Part shown: positions 1-8,358 of the stretch, in pieces
Layout of the letters: every line of letters starts with the position of its first letter
How positions within the stretch are numbered: position 1 is the first letter of the stretch
NCBI GenBank assembly: GCA_001548435.1
Contig: AP017308.1
Location: forward strand, 1,807,030 to 1,871,029
From: Leptolyngbya sp. NIES-3755
GTDB taxonomy: Bacteria; Cyanobacteriota; Cyanobacteriia; Leptolyngbyales; Leptolyngbyaceae
Direction of reading: 5' to 3'
DNA length: 64,000 bases
The notes under the pieces: generated by a model
Told to the model about the DNA's origin: nothing
What the model saw: the letters and a program-made list of their open reading frames with translations, nothing else
Databases searched by the model: none
Made by a program: the position numbers and the translations under genes

Positions 1-1570
1 TCATTTGCAGAACGGTTTGAGTCGTTTGCGGTGAAAAGATTTGCTTGAAGTCGGATGAATTCGCTTGCCAGTAAGGTTGCCCATTCTCATCGAACAAGCC
101 TTGAACGACGTGTGGCGTAAGCAGTTTACCGCCACTTGCAAGAATGCCTTGGAGTTGAACCAGTTGCAGTGCCGTTAACGAAAATCCTTGACCAAAAGAA
201 CTGGTTGCCGCATCGACCGGAGATTCTGCAAAGGTCTTCTGATCTTTCAACTGTCCAGCCGTTTCAAACGGTAAATCGATCCCGGTTGGTTTACCGAGTC
301 CAATCCTTTGTAGCCAAGAATAGTAGGTCGGGCGGGACATTTGCTGAATAATTCGCACCATGCCGACATTACTCGAATGCTCCATGATTTGAGTAATCGT
401 GCTGGGTCCACGTGCGCCTGCGGTCGAATAGTCAAAGTTTTGAATGGGCCATCCGTCGATTTGGATTGCGCCTTCATCGTTGATGACTTGATCTGGTTTG
501 ATTGCTCCTGCTTCGAGCGCGATCGCAATATTAATTGGTTTAAACGTCGATCCCGGTTCATACAAATCCGTCAACGCCCAATTCTTAAACTGTTCAACGT
601 TCGCTTTATAAAACTGATTCGGATCGTAAGAGGGATCAGATGCCATTGCCCGAATTTCTCCGGTTTTCGCATCCATCGCAATCACGACACCTCGTTTCGC
701 GTTGAATTTTTTCAGTTGCGGTTGGAGCGCATCAAGCGCGGCACGTTGAACGCGATTATCGATCGACAATTGCAGCCGCAAGTTATCCATCTGCAAAAAT
801 CCACCCGGAAGTCGATCAGGCATCATCACTCCCGATCCCGTTCGACTTAAGCGCACCGATTTTACCGATCGCTCTAATAAATTCTTGTGCGTATATTCGA
901 CTCCCGCTTGCCCCACGCGATCGACATCTAAATATCCGACCACATCTGCAACTAAATTTTGCTGCGGGTAAAGTCGTTGTTGTTGTTGAGCCAGTTCTAG
1001 TCCATCAAGTTGTAAGTTCTGAATGCGATCGGCTGCCGATTCAGGGACAGCATATTCCACTCGAATTCCGCTTTCGGCTGAGTTGAATCGTTCCAGTAAT
1101 TCGCCCGCAGACTTACCCAGAATTTCAGAAAGTTTGGTCGCAATCTCGGTTTTGGGTTCTTTGAATGCGATCGGGTGAGCATAAAGCGTATAGACCGGAC
1201 GATCGATCGCCAGAACATTCCCGTTACGATCGGTAATCGGACGACGGGGCACGAATGGGCGCAAGAACGTCGTTTGTTGGGCACGGGCTTGTTTAAGCAG
1301 ATCCGCTGATTGAAAGACTTGCAGGCGAACCAGATTGAGCGTCAGAAGCACGATCGCGCCCACTAGAATCACCCAAACGAGAAAAAGCCGACGAGCACTC
1401 GGTTTCGCTTGTGCAGTCCGGAATCGATCGATCAATTGTGCGGTCATCTGAGCGGAAAATACTCGGTCGCGAAACTGTTCCACGATCGATAAATAGTTCG
1501 GACGGACAGTACGAGCGGAACTAGCTGCGGGACGGCGCGGTGAGGAGGTAGGCTTTCCTCGTTTTGACAT
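1..1570 (-). CDS. ftsI: Peptidoglycan transpeptidase FtsI / penicillin-binding protein 2 (3' end outside window)
   Basis: Septal class B penicillin-binding protein that cross-links peptidoglycan on the outer face of the plasma membrane. The ATG is at 1570 and 523 residues are visible before the left edge. A single membrane segment lies at about residues 61-82 after a basic cytoplasmic tail, followed by the PBP dimerisation region and the transpeptidase domain. The nucleophile motif EPGSTFKP has its Ser at residue 341 and the second motif SSN is at 399-401; the KTG motif lies beyond the window. The gene starts 2 bp after the FtsL-like gene, as expected for a division operon. Identification is firm from motifs and context. 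Confidence 0.93.
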   Translation of the reverse strand, partial: MSKRGKPTSSPRRPAASSARTVRPNYLSIVEQFRDRVFSAQMTAQLIDRFRTAQAKPSARRLFLVWVILVGAIVLLTLNLVRLQVFQSADLLKQARAQQTTFLRPFVPRRPITDRNGNVLAIDRPVYTLYAHPIAFKEPKTEIATKLSEILGKSAGELLERFNSAESGIRVEYAVPESAADRIQNLQLDGLELAQQQQRLYPQQNLVADVVGYLDVDRVGQAGVEYTHKNLLERSVKSVRLSRTGSGVMMPDRLPGGFLQMDNLRLQLSIDNRVQRAALDALQPQLKKFNAKRGVVIAMDAKTGEIRAMASDPSYDPNQFYKANVEQFKNWALTDLYEPGSTFKPINIAIALEAGAIKPDQVINDEGAIQIDGWPIQNFDYSTAGARGPSTITQIMEHSSNVGMVRIIQQMSRPTYYSWLQRIGLGKPTGIDLPFETAGQLKDQKTFAESPVDAATSSFGQGFSLTALQLVQLQGILASGGKLLTPHVVQGLFDENGQPYWQANSSDFKQIFSPQTTQTVLQM

Positions 1571-1572
1571 GA

Positions 1573-1995
1573 TTAATATCCTAGAGGCGCAACGGGCGAG
1601 GATTGCGAAGATGCACTAACGGGCTTTTCGGGGCGAGCAGGAGCAGGCTTGAGGAAAATCAAATTATCAGGACTTTGCGGAACCAGAGTGGAACCAGGGC
1701 GATTAGACTGATTCGCGATTTGGTTTTTTAGGACTTCTCCGCTGGCTGTAATTTGACGTTCGTTGCGGCGCAATTGTTCTAGACGGCTGTATTCCTTGCC
1801 CCAAAGCTGTTGAGCATAGACTGTCCAGCCATAGACCGCAAGTACCGCTCCCGCTAGTACAAATGTGGCAAGTACGGAAACTTTCTGAGTCAGAAGCAGC
1901 GATCGTAACCACTGAGGCGGCTGTTCTCGATTCGGTAATTGCCGCACCGAAACTGCTGGTTTTCTCGATCGTTTGGAATTAAGTGCCGCTGACAT
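1573..1995 (-). CDS. FtsL/DivIC-like septum formation protein
   Basis: Small bitopic protein of 140 residues: a basic N-terminus (about 1-35), one hydrophobic segment (about 37-58), then a periplasmic part that starts with a short charged helical stretch (LEQLRRNERQ) and ends in a Pro/Ser-rich tail. Size, topology and its place 2 bp upstream of ftsI match FtsL-type division proteins, which are poorly conserved in sequence. A GAGGGTGAT Shine-Dalgarno region directly precedes the ATG. The role as an FtsL equivalent is inferred from topology and context; sequence alone would only support a membrane protein with a coiled region. Confidence 0.7.
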   Translation of the reverse strand: MSAALNSKRSRKPAVSVRQLPNREQPPQWLRSLLLTQKVSVLATFVLAGAVLAVYGWTVYAQQLWGKEYSRLEQLRRNERQITASGEVLKNQIANQSNRPGSTLVPQSPDNLIFLKPAPARPEKPVSASSQSSPVAPLGY

Positions 1996-2095
1996 ATCAC
2001 CCTCACACTAAGCTGACCGCATGATTCGTCCTTCAAGCGAACATTGTATCGGTTGTTTTAGGTTGTGAAGACGAAAGTATCGAATTTCCGTGATC

Positions 2096-4819
2096 TCACC
2101 CGATCGGCAGTACTAATCGGCTCATAATGCGCCCATCGTCGAGTTTGTAAAGGTTGAATTCCGATCCCATCTGCTGCATCAAGGCTTGACAGATCGCAAG
2201 GTGCAGCCCAGGGGGTTTATCTAAGGTGGATGGAGCTAGTAAATCTACGGCTCGTCCAGCTTCTAGGTCTTCGATTAATCGAGGCTCGATCGTGCCATCG
2301 TCGGTGATCGCGATCTCGATCCATTGAGAATCGATTTGCCGACACCAAATATCAATCCGTCCACCGGGATTTGCTCTCTGGCAAGCAATGAGTAGCAATT
2401 CGTACAAAACCAACTCGATCTTGGTGATATCGCCAAAAATCATTGGGTTGACTTCGTGATGGACTTGTGACCAGAGTTGCCGCTGTTTGAGTAGGTGATC
2501 GACCCGATCGAGTGCCCGTCTCACAAGTCCAATCATCTGAACGGTTTCGTTTCTAACGGTTAATTGCCATTGTTCATCTCGAATCACTTGGCGAACAGGT
2601 TCGATCGCGTCGTCAATCTGTCGCAGAAATTGAGCTTGTTTTGCATCTTGTGAAAGTTCACTCAGTCGAGACGCGCTGAATTTTACCGATCGATACATGT
2701 CTTCTAAGCGTCGGTGCTTGTACCAACTGAGGCGTTCTAATCGATCGCGATCGCGTTTCAGTGCTTCCGAAACCATTAGATGCCGTCGTGACCAAGCAAG
2801 CTGAGCAACGAGGGTGTTTAAAACGGTGAGATGTCGATCGAGCCATTGCCGTCCTAAACTGTCTGCAACGAGTAAAACCGCAGTCGGTTCATGTTCAGGA
2901 GCGGTTCTGAGTGTGATCGCTAAGAGTTGACCCATTCCCGGAGCGTTCAACCATTGGCGAGTTTCGATCGGGATTTCATCGATCGACACAGACAGAATTC
3001 CATCGTGACCCAGAACGCGATGCAGAAAGATATCAGTCTCGATCGAAACTTTCAAAACCGGATCAATATTAAATTTGCGCTCACTATTCGATTGCACAAT
3101 TCGTCCGACTCGTCGCCCTGCTGACCAAGCCACCAAAACTGCCATCGGTGCTTCTAGAATTTGAGCGATATACTGCAATGCAGATTTTTCCAACAGATCT
3201 AAATGCTGAGTCTGTTGAATCGTGTTTAAGCCCCATTGAATGGTTTGATAAACCTTTTGTTGTTGGTCGTTTTGTTGCTGAAGTCGCCACTGTCTGAGTA
3301 CTATTCCAATCTGCTGAGCGGCAATTTTCGTAAATTCTCCTTCCGAATGATTCCACGATCGAGGCGCTTCATTTGCCAAAATGATCAAACTTTCCACGGG
3401 TTTCTCTGGGGCTGTATTGCACACTAAGAGCGATCGCACTCCCATTTCTAAGAGTGGAGTTCGCCAAGCTGCAAACCGCAAGTCATCTTCTAAGTTCTCA
3501 ATTGCGATCGCGTTCGATTGTTTTTCCAACATCTGCCAATCGATCGGACTCAGTGAAGCAAACCAAGCAGGGAACGGTCGCTTGTATTTGGGCTGACTCT
3601 GATATCGAACTTCAAAAGCATCCTGATCCGCGTCATACACCAGAGCCAGAACTCGATCGACCTTCAATCGCTGATTCAATAAATTTGCTGCATTCTGAAG
3701 CGCAGACACTCCATCGCCTGTACTGTAAATGGCTTGAGCAATTTTTGCGGTCAGTGCCTGATCGAGTTTGATTTGTTCGATCGTATTCTCCATCCCTTCA
3801 AGCGGGGACACGATCGCAATCAATTGTGCCGCCGCTTTGATAAATTGCTTATCTTCGTCCTGCCAAATTTTCGATTCATCGCTTTCGGCTGCCAAAAATC
3901 CCAGTAATTCGTTTTGGTACAAAATTGGAGCCGCCAGCAGCGATCGAGCACGAATGAATTCCATCACTCGAACGGTGACATCCGCTTTGATCATGCCCAT
4001 CGATTCCCCGATCGCAATGACTTGATCCGCTTGTAGTGCTTGATAAAAACTGCTCATTTCCTGAACCGTCAGCCCAGACGAATCATCGATCAATCGAGTG
4101 CCTTTCTGATTCGTTGCTCTGCGCCAAAAGTACCGACGCGATCGCTCAAACCAATACACACTCGTTCGGGCAGGTTGAACAAAAGTCTGAGTTTGATCAA
4201 TCACGCGATCGAGCCGACGACCGAAATCAGGCAGCGATCGCAGTTCTGACAACATCGAAAGCATCGGTCGATCGAGGGGTTTGATCTGTTGTCGCTTCCA
4301 TTCTTTTTCTGCGAGTTCTAGCGTTGCTGCAAATTCTCCTAAAGCAATTGAAATTAACGCTTGCTCTTCGGGTTTCGGAAAATTCGCCCACAATGCTGAG
4401 CCAAGCATTGCAACCCCATAACACCGCGCCTTGAACGAAATTGGGAAGACCATCGTACCTTGAATGTTCGCTTTCTCAGCAAATTTTCGCCATTCATTTG
4501 CCCGTTGTTCTTCTCGCAAATCAGGCAGCGATAAGGGATTCTGCTGAATCACCACTTGTTCGAGAATATCGCCTGGAGTGAGTGCAAGTCTTTGTTTGAG
4601 CAAGGGTGCATCTTTGATCGGACTTTTGCCGCCTTTCCCAAGTAAGCGATGTTCAGAGCGATCGTATAATCCAATCCAAACGAGATCGAACAGAAAACAG
4701 GTGGTGAAATAAGCGTAGATACAGTCGATCGCAGGAGTATCACCCTCTCGCAGACGTTGCAGGACGCGACCAAGGGCAATAAGTTGTTCAGATTGCGTTG
4801 TCTCTTTCGAGTGACCCAT
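2096..4819 (-). CDS. Multi-GAF protein with degenerate histidine-kinase core
   Basis: A 907-residue soluble signalling protein. Roughly four GAF-like sensor units can be traced (about 12-175, 200-345, 360-510, 525-695), then a helical region (about 700-780) and a C-terminal GHKL ATPase-like domain (about 790-905) with a DDG box and a PGLHLAICQALMQQMG lid/G2-like stretch. The usual H-box (HExxTP) is absent; the helical region carries SWYKHRRLEDMY, and the N-box is ELLLIACQRANP. It therefore looks like a kinase that has lost canonical catalysis, or a divergent cyanobacterial subtype. It is divergent from pyrD and no partner regulator adjoins. No membrane segment is visible. Confidence 0.75.
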   Translation of the reverse strand: MGHSKETTQSEQLIALGRVLQRLREGDTPAIDCIYAYFTTCFLFDLVWIGLYDRSEHRLLGKGGKSPIKDAPLLKQRLALTPGDILEQVVIQQNPLSLPDLREEQRANEWRKFAEKANIQGTMVFPISFKARCYGVAMLGSALWANFPKPEEQALISIALGEFAATLELAEKEWKRQQIKPLDRPMLSMLSELRSLPDFGRRLDRVIDQTQTFVQPARTSVYWFERSRRYFWRRATNQKGTRLIDDSSGLTVQEMSSFYQALQADQVIAIGESMGMIKADVTVRVMEFIRARSLLAAPILYQNELLGFLAAESDESKIWQDEDKQFIKAAAQLIAIVSPLEGMENTIEQIKLDQALTAKIAQAIYSTGDGVSALQNAANLLNQRLKVDRVLALVYDADQDAFEVRYQSQPKYKRPFPAWFASLSPIDWQMLEKQSNAIAIENLEDDLRFAAWRTPLLEMGVRSLLVCNTAPEKPVESLIILANEAPRSWNHSEGEFTKIAAQQIGIVLRQWRLQQQNDQQQKVYQTIQWGLNTIQQTQHLDLLEKSALQYIAQILEAPMAVLVAWSAGRRVGRIVQSNSERKFNIDPVLKVSIETDIFLHRVLGHDGILSVSIDEIPIETRQWLNAPGMGQLLAITLRTAPEHEPTAVLLVADSLGRQWLDRHLTVLNTLVAQLAWSRRHLMVSEALKRDRDRLERLSWYKHRRLEDMYRSVKFSASRLSELSQDAKQAQFLRQIDDAIEPVRQVIRDEQWQLTVRNETVQMIGLVRRALDRVDHLLKQRQLWSQVHHEVNPMIFGDITKIELVLYELLLIACQRANPGGRIDIWCRQIDSQWIEIAITDDGTIEPRLIEDLEAGRAVDLLAPSTLDKPPGLHLAICQALMQQMGSEFNLYKLDDGRIMSRLVLPIG

Positions 4820-4979
4820 TTAACCAGCCGGGGGAATAGCTCTTTGTGTCAGGCAGACGTGCCTATTCGTTTTTTAGAGTGCCCGGAGGGGTTGAGTTTC
4901 GCACGAGTTCAATTCAGTCATCACGGCGCAAAATACGCTACTGTAACGATGCTCCCTTGTGATTCTTTGATTTTTTCCT

Positions 4980-6077
4980 GTGTCAGATTTTTATCGATCG
5001 ATTCTTCGTCCGGTGCTGTTTTCGGGTTTGAATGCTGATCCGGAGTGGCTACACGTTCAAACTCTACGATCGCTCTCTGGGTTGAATTCGCTCGACTGGT
5101 TGCGATCGCAAGTTGATCATCTCTACGGGTATGAGTCTCCACAATTCGCGCAATCTCTTTGGGGGCTATCCTTTCCAAATCCGATCGGACTTGCAGCAGG
5201 ATTTGATAAAGATGGAGTCGCAGCAAATATTTGGTCAAGTTTTGGATTTGGTTTTGCAGAATTGGGAACGGTCACGTTTCACGCTCAGCCTGGAAATCCT
5301 CAGCCTCGATTGTTTCGATTGACTGAAGATCTTGCCGCTTTGAATCGAATGGGATTTAACAATCAAGGAGCGGCTGCCTTACGATCGCGTCTCGAACACC
5401 GAAGCTCAAGAATCCCGATCGGTATTAATCTAGGTAAATCAAAGATTACTCCACTCGAAGAAGCCGCAGACGATTACTTGGGCAGCTTCCGATTGTTGAA
5501 ATCATTCGGGGATTACTTTGTCGTAAACGTGAGTTCTCCGAATACGCCTGGATTGCGATCGCTTCAAGCCACGGATCAATTAGAGCCAATTCTGTCAGCG
5601 CTTCAAACTGAGAATCAATCGGAAAAGCCGCTCCTAGTCAAGATTGCACCCGATTTGGAATGGGAAGATATTTCTGCGATCGTGGATCTGGCTCAGCGCT
5701 ATCAACTCTCTGGCATCATTGCAACGAACACTACAATCCGCCGAGATGGATTGAAAACGCAAACGATTCGCGGCAATCCAATCAGCGAAGAAGCAGGCGG
5801 GATTAGTGGCGCTCCGGTGAGAGCGCGATCGACGGAGGTGATTCGCTCTATCTGGAAGCAGACTGGCGGGAGTTTACCAATTATTGGAGTTGGAGGCGTG
5901 TTTTCTGCTGACGATGCTTGGGAAAAAATTACGGCTGGAGCGAGTTTAGTTCAGGTTTACACGGGTTGGATTTATGAAGGTCCAACCATGGTGAAGCGAA
6001 TTTTGCAGGGATTTGAAGAACGGTTAGAGCGATCGGACTTTTCGAGTTTGAAAGATGCGATCGGATCAGGAAACTAA
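4980..6077 (+). CDS. pyrD: Dihydroorotate dehydrogenase, class 2 (quinone)
   Basis: Oxidises dihydroorotate to orotate in pyrimidine synthesis with FMN and a quinone; peripheral on the membrane. The 365-residue length, the N-terminal helical extension typical of class 2 enzymes, the [10 protein letters not shown] segment, the catalytic-serine motif [14 protein letters not shown] and the C-terminal FMN-phosphate motif [11 protein letters not shown] support the call. The start is GTG: an in-frame TGA lies four codons upstream and no ATG occurs in the conserved N-terminal region, so no other start fits. It is divergent from the GAF protein with a 160-bp gap and is followed 94 bp later by the sulfotransferase gene. 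Confidence 0.95.
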   Translation: MSDFYRSILRPVLFSGLNADPEWLHVQTLRSLSGLNSLDWLRSQVDHLYGYESPQFAQSLWGLSFPNPIGLAAGFDKDGVAANIWSSFGFGFAELGTVTFHAQPGNPQPRLFRLTEDLAALNRMGFNNQGAAALRSRLEHRSSRIPIGINLGKSKITPLEEAADDYLGSFRLLKSFGDYFVVNVSSPNTPGLRSLQATDQLEPILSALQTENQSEKPLLVKIAPDLEWEDISAIVDLAQRYQLSGIIATNTTIRRDGLKTQTIRGNPISEEAGGISGAPVRARSTEVIRSIWKQTGGSLPIIGVGGVFSADDAWEKITAGASLVQVYTGWIYEGPTMVKRILQGFEERLERSDFSSLKDAIGSGN

Positions 6078-6171
6078 TTTGAATTCCGTTCGTAATTTTT
6101 AATCCCGCAGAGTGAGGTGGGGATTCCAGATCTTCCCAATATTAAAAGAGAAGTTCTGCGATCGCTTTTAC

Positions 6172-6942
6172 ATGAAAACGGCGTTTCTCATTCTCGGCGC
6201 ACAACGGAGCGGTACATCCGTCACCAGTCATGTTCTCTCAAAATTTGGCATTGATTTCGGCTCAGAGCGACACTTTCTCCAAGCGGGACACAATCCGATT
6301 TTCTTTGAACTGAAATGGATTAACGACGCGAATAATCAATTGATTCAAGTCCTGGGACATCGATACACAGATTTCTTTCTACCCACTGAACAGGATTGGG
6401 AAGGAAACCAATTTACCGAATTCGAGCAAAATCTGAAATCCCAAATCCTTCAAGAATGGGGAGATTCAACCTCGATCGGTTTAAAAGATCCACGCTTTTC
6501 TCTAACATTTCCAATTTGGCAGCGCGTTCTGACCGAACTGGGTTACAGCTTAAATGTGATTCTGGCGTTTCGCTCTCCCTCTAGCTTTCTTAAATCGAAT
6601 CAATCGCTGTTTCTCAACTGGGAAGGTTGGACGGTCGATCGACATTTACGATTCTGGTTGCAGTTAAACTTAGCAGCAACTTATTTCACTCGCGCTCTTC
6701 CGGTCTATTTCTTGAGCTACGAAGATTTGATGCTGAATCCTCACTCAGAAACCGAGCAATTAGCGGAACACTTTAATCTCGATCGGACTTTGATTGATCA
6801 AGCTGTGGCTGTGATTGATCAGTCTCACCACCATCACCAAGCCATAACCGAAACAGGGGTAGCTTTGATCGACGAATACTATCAAAGACTGAGATCGCAC
6901 ACTGTTTCAACGATCGATTATCAGAATTACGCCAGAAATTAA
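6172..6942 (+). CDS. PAPS-dependent sulfotransferase-like protein
   Basis: Predicted cytosolic sulfotransferase of 256 residues. The N-terminus holds a phosphosulfate-binding-like loop GAQRSGTSV (residues 9-17), and FRSPSSFLKSN resembles the 3'-phosphate-binding segment, as in the sulfotransferase family (P-loop-like fold). The acceptor cannot be deduced. I use the ATG at 6172 rather than the in-frame GTG at 6112, because the conserved loop begins just after it. The stop is followed after one base by cysC, which makes the PAPS donor, strongly suggesting co-transcription and a sulfation role. A His-rich run (SHHHHQ) near the C-terminus is unexplained. Confidence 0.78.
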   Translation: MKTAFLILGAQRSGTSVTSHVLSKFGIDFGSERHFLQAGHNPIFFELKWINDANNQLIQVLGHRYTDFFLPTEQDWEGNQFTEFEQNLKSQILQEWGDSTSIGLKDPRFSLTFPIWQRVLTELGYSLNVILAFRSPSSFLKSNQSLFLNWEGWTVDRHLRFWLQLNLAATYFTRALPVYFLSYEDLMLNPHSETEQLAEHFNLDRTLIDQAVAVIDQSHHHHQAITETGVALIDEYYQRLRSHTVSTIDYQNYARN

Positions 6943-6943
6943 T

Positions 6944-7534
6944 ATGCTTCAACCCATTGAATTAATCGAATCGCGGATTGCTCAGAAAGGCTTAACCGTT
7001 TGGTTTACAGGATTAAGTGGCGCAGGTAAAACAACAATCAGCCAAGCCGTTTATCAAAATCTGATTCAGCAAGGCTTGAAAGTTGAACATTTAGATGGCG
7101 ACTTAGTCCGGCAAAGTTTGACGAAAGGATTGGGCTTTAGTGAAAGCGATCGTATCGAAAATATTCGTCGCATCGGATTCGTGGCGCATCTACTCACTCG
7201 CAACGATGTGATTGTTCTCGTCTCTGCAATTTCACCGTATCGCACCGCAAGGCAAGCAGTTCGACAGCAGATCGGCTCATTTGTCGAAGTCTTTGTCGAT
7301 GCGCCTTTATCTCTTTGTGAACAGCGTGACGTAAAAGGACTCTATCGAAAAGCCAGAAACGGAGAAATTCAGCGATTCACTGGAGTTGATGATCCGTATG
7401 AAACGCCATTGAATCCGGAGATTACTTGCTCGACCGCAACCGAATCGATCGAGCAAAGTGTCGCCAAAGTGATGAACGCGATCGCTAATTTCCCCGCACG
7501 ACCAGACGATAATCCCGGTTCGTATTTGGGCTAA
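6944..7534 (+). CDS. cysC: Adenylyl-sulfate kinase
   Basis: Phosphorylates APS to PAPS with ATP. The 196-residue protein has the P-loop GLSGAGKTT at 23-31, the LDGDLVR substrate motif, the FSESDR/NIRRI segment, the GLYRKARNGEI lid and FTGVDDPYE near the C-terminus, all standard for CysC. It starts one base after the sulfotransferase stop, so translation is probably coupled. Because this copy sits with a sulfotransferase rather than with cysH or cysD/N genes, its PAPS probably serves sulfation; that is inference. The last 50 bp overlap the 3' end of the convergent secreted-protein gene. Confidence 0.95.
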   Translation: MLQPIELIESRIAQKGLTVWFTGLSGAGKTTISQAVYQNLIQQGLKVEHLDGDLVRQSLTKGLGFSESDRIENIRRIGFVAHLLTRNDVIVLVSAISPYRTARQAVRQQIGSFVEVFVDAPLSLCEQRDVKGLYRKARNGEIQRFTGVDDPYETPLNPEITCSTATESIEQSVAKVMNAIANFPARPDDNPGSYLG

Positions 7535-7955
7535 CCGTTCCCACCCAAATCTGATAGGTTCCCGGTTCCCAAGTGTCTTGCTGCAAGCGCACGTCTCCAC
7601 CTGCATCGCCCGCATCCGCACAACGCACACCACCGGGACCCGAAATTAGCAACGTCGTATCGGCTCCGCCACTATCCACCCGAATCGACAACGAGGAAAA
7701 TGGACGTTTCAGCACCAAAGTATGATCTGGAGACGGATCACCAAAGCCGAGACACTTCTGTTTTTGTCGATCGCTATTTCCGACGATCGCAGGCAGTGAA
7801 GTCGTTCCCCCAGTCGATCCCATCATCATGCCCGCAGTCGTCTGATTATCCAACGTCAACGTTTTGAAATTGCTAGATTGTGCAATGGCGGGCAGAGAAA
7901 TTGCCATTGATAATCCTATTCCCCAAATGGTTAGTGGTTGTCTATATCGAATCAT
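7485..7955 (-). CDS. Secreted beta-rich hypothetical protein
   Basis: 156 residues with a clear signal peptide (basic start, hydrophobic core, cleavage plausible after PAIAQ near residue 26). The mature part is rich in Gly, Ser, Thr and Asp, has three Cys, and ends in a pattern (WEPGTYQIWVGT...YRLVV) resembling pre-peptidase C-terminal or other beta-sandwich domains. Export to the periplasm or surface is well supported; function is unknown. It converges on cysC with a 50-bp coding overlap. Confidence 0.72.
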   Translation of the reverse strand: MIRYRQPLTIWGIGLSMAISLPAIAQSSNFKTLTLDNQTTAGMMMGSTGGTTSLPAIVGNSDRQKQKCLGFGDPSPDHTLVLKRPFSSLSIRVDSGGADTTLLISGPGGVRCADAGDAGGDVRLQQDTWEPGTYQIWVGTVSPNTNRDYRLVVRGN

Positions 7956-8112
7956 TTAGCAACTCCCGTCCGATCGAACCTAATTTCTGTTGAAAAAACT
8001 TATGTTTTATCGATCCAGAATCGTATTGTAGGATCGAAGACGATGGCACGAAGGGTAAAGTGTCCGCTTATGAAACTGACTTTTTAGAGTTTCAACACAA
8101 CCAGAGCGCAAT

Positions 8113-8268
8113 ATGTTAATCGGAATCTTGACTGTGCTACTATTTCTGGGGTTACTCACCGTGCGGCTTGTCCTGTTTCCCTCAGAAGTATTGACCTACC
8201 TTCAGGTTCCCACCTGGGCATTTTGGCTTGTCCTCCTGGGTATTTTGACTTGGTTGTTGCGGGACTGA
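8113..8268 (+). CDS. Small two-helix membrane protein (51 aa)
   Basis: A short open frame from ATG at 8113 to TGA at 8266-8268 encodes 51 residues with two hydrophobic segments (about 2-22 and 34-48), a short FPSEVLTYLQ connector and a basic/acidic RD end. The composition is that of a small integral membrane protein. It lies alone between the divergent secreted-protein gene and the photoreceptor kinase gene, 90 bp before the latter. I do not recognise it; no strong ribosome site is visible, so expression is not certain. Confidence 0.45.
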   Translation: MLIGILTVLLFLGLLTVRLVLFPSEVLTYLQVPTWAFWLVLLGILTWLLRD

Positions 8269-8358
8269 AGTGAACCAGTGGTGCAACCTTTAATACAATC
8301 CAGCAGGGTTCGACCTGCTATGAAGAAAAGGAATGCCTGTTGCCCCCAGTAGAATTCT

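Noticed and set aside
341-850. 169-aa plus-strand frame opposite ftsI
   Set aside because: It is the antisense shadow of the ftsI coding region; ftsI carries STFK and SSN motifs, while this frame has no recognisable domain.
6835-6845. His run in the sulfotransferase as a cloning tag
   Set aside because: Only four His in the SHHHHQ context with natural codons, within a conserved-length native protein.
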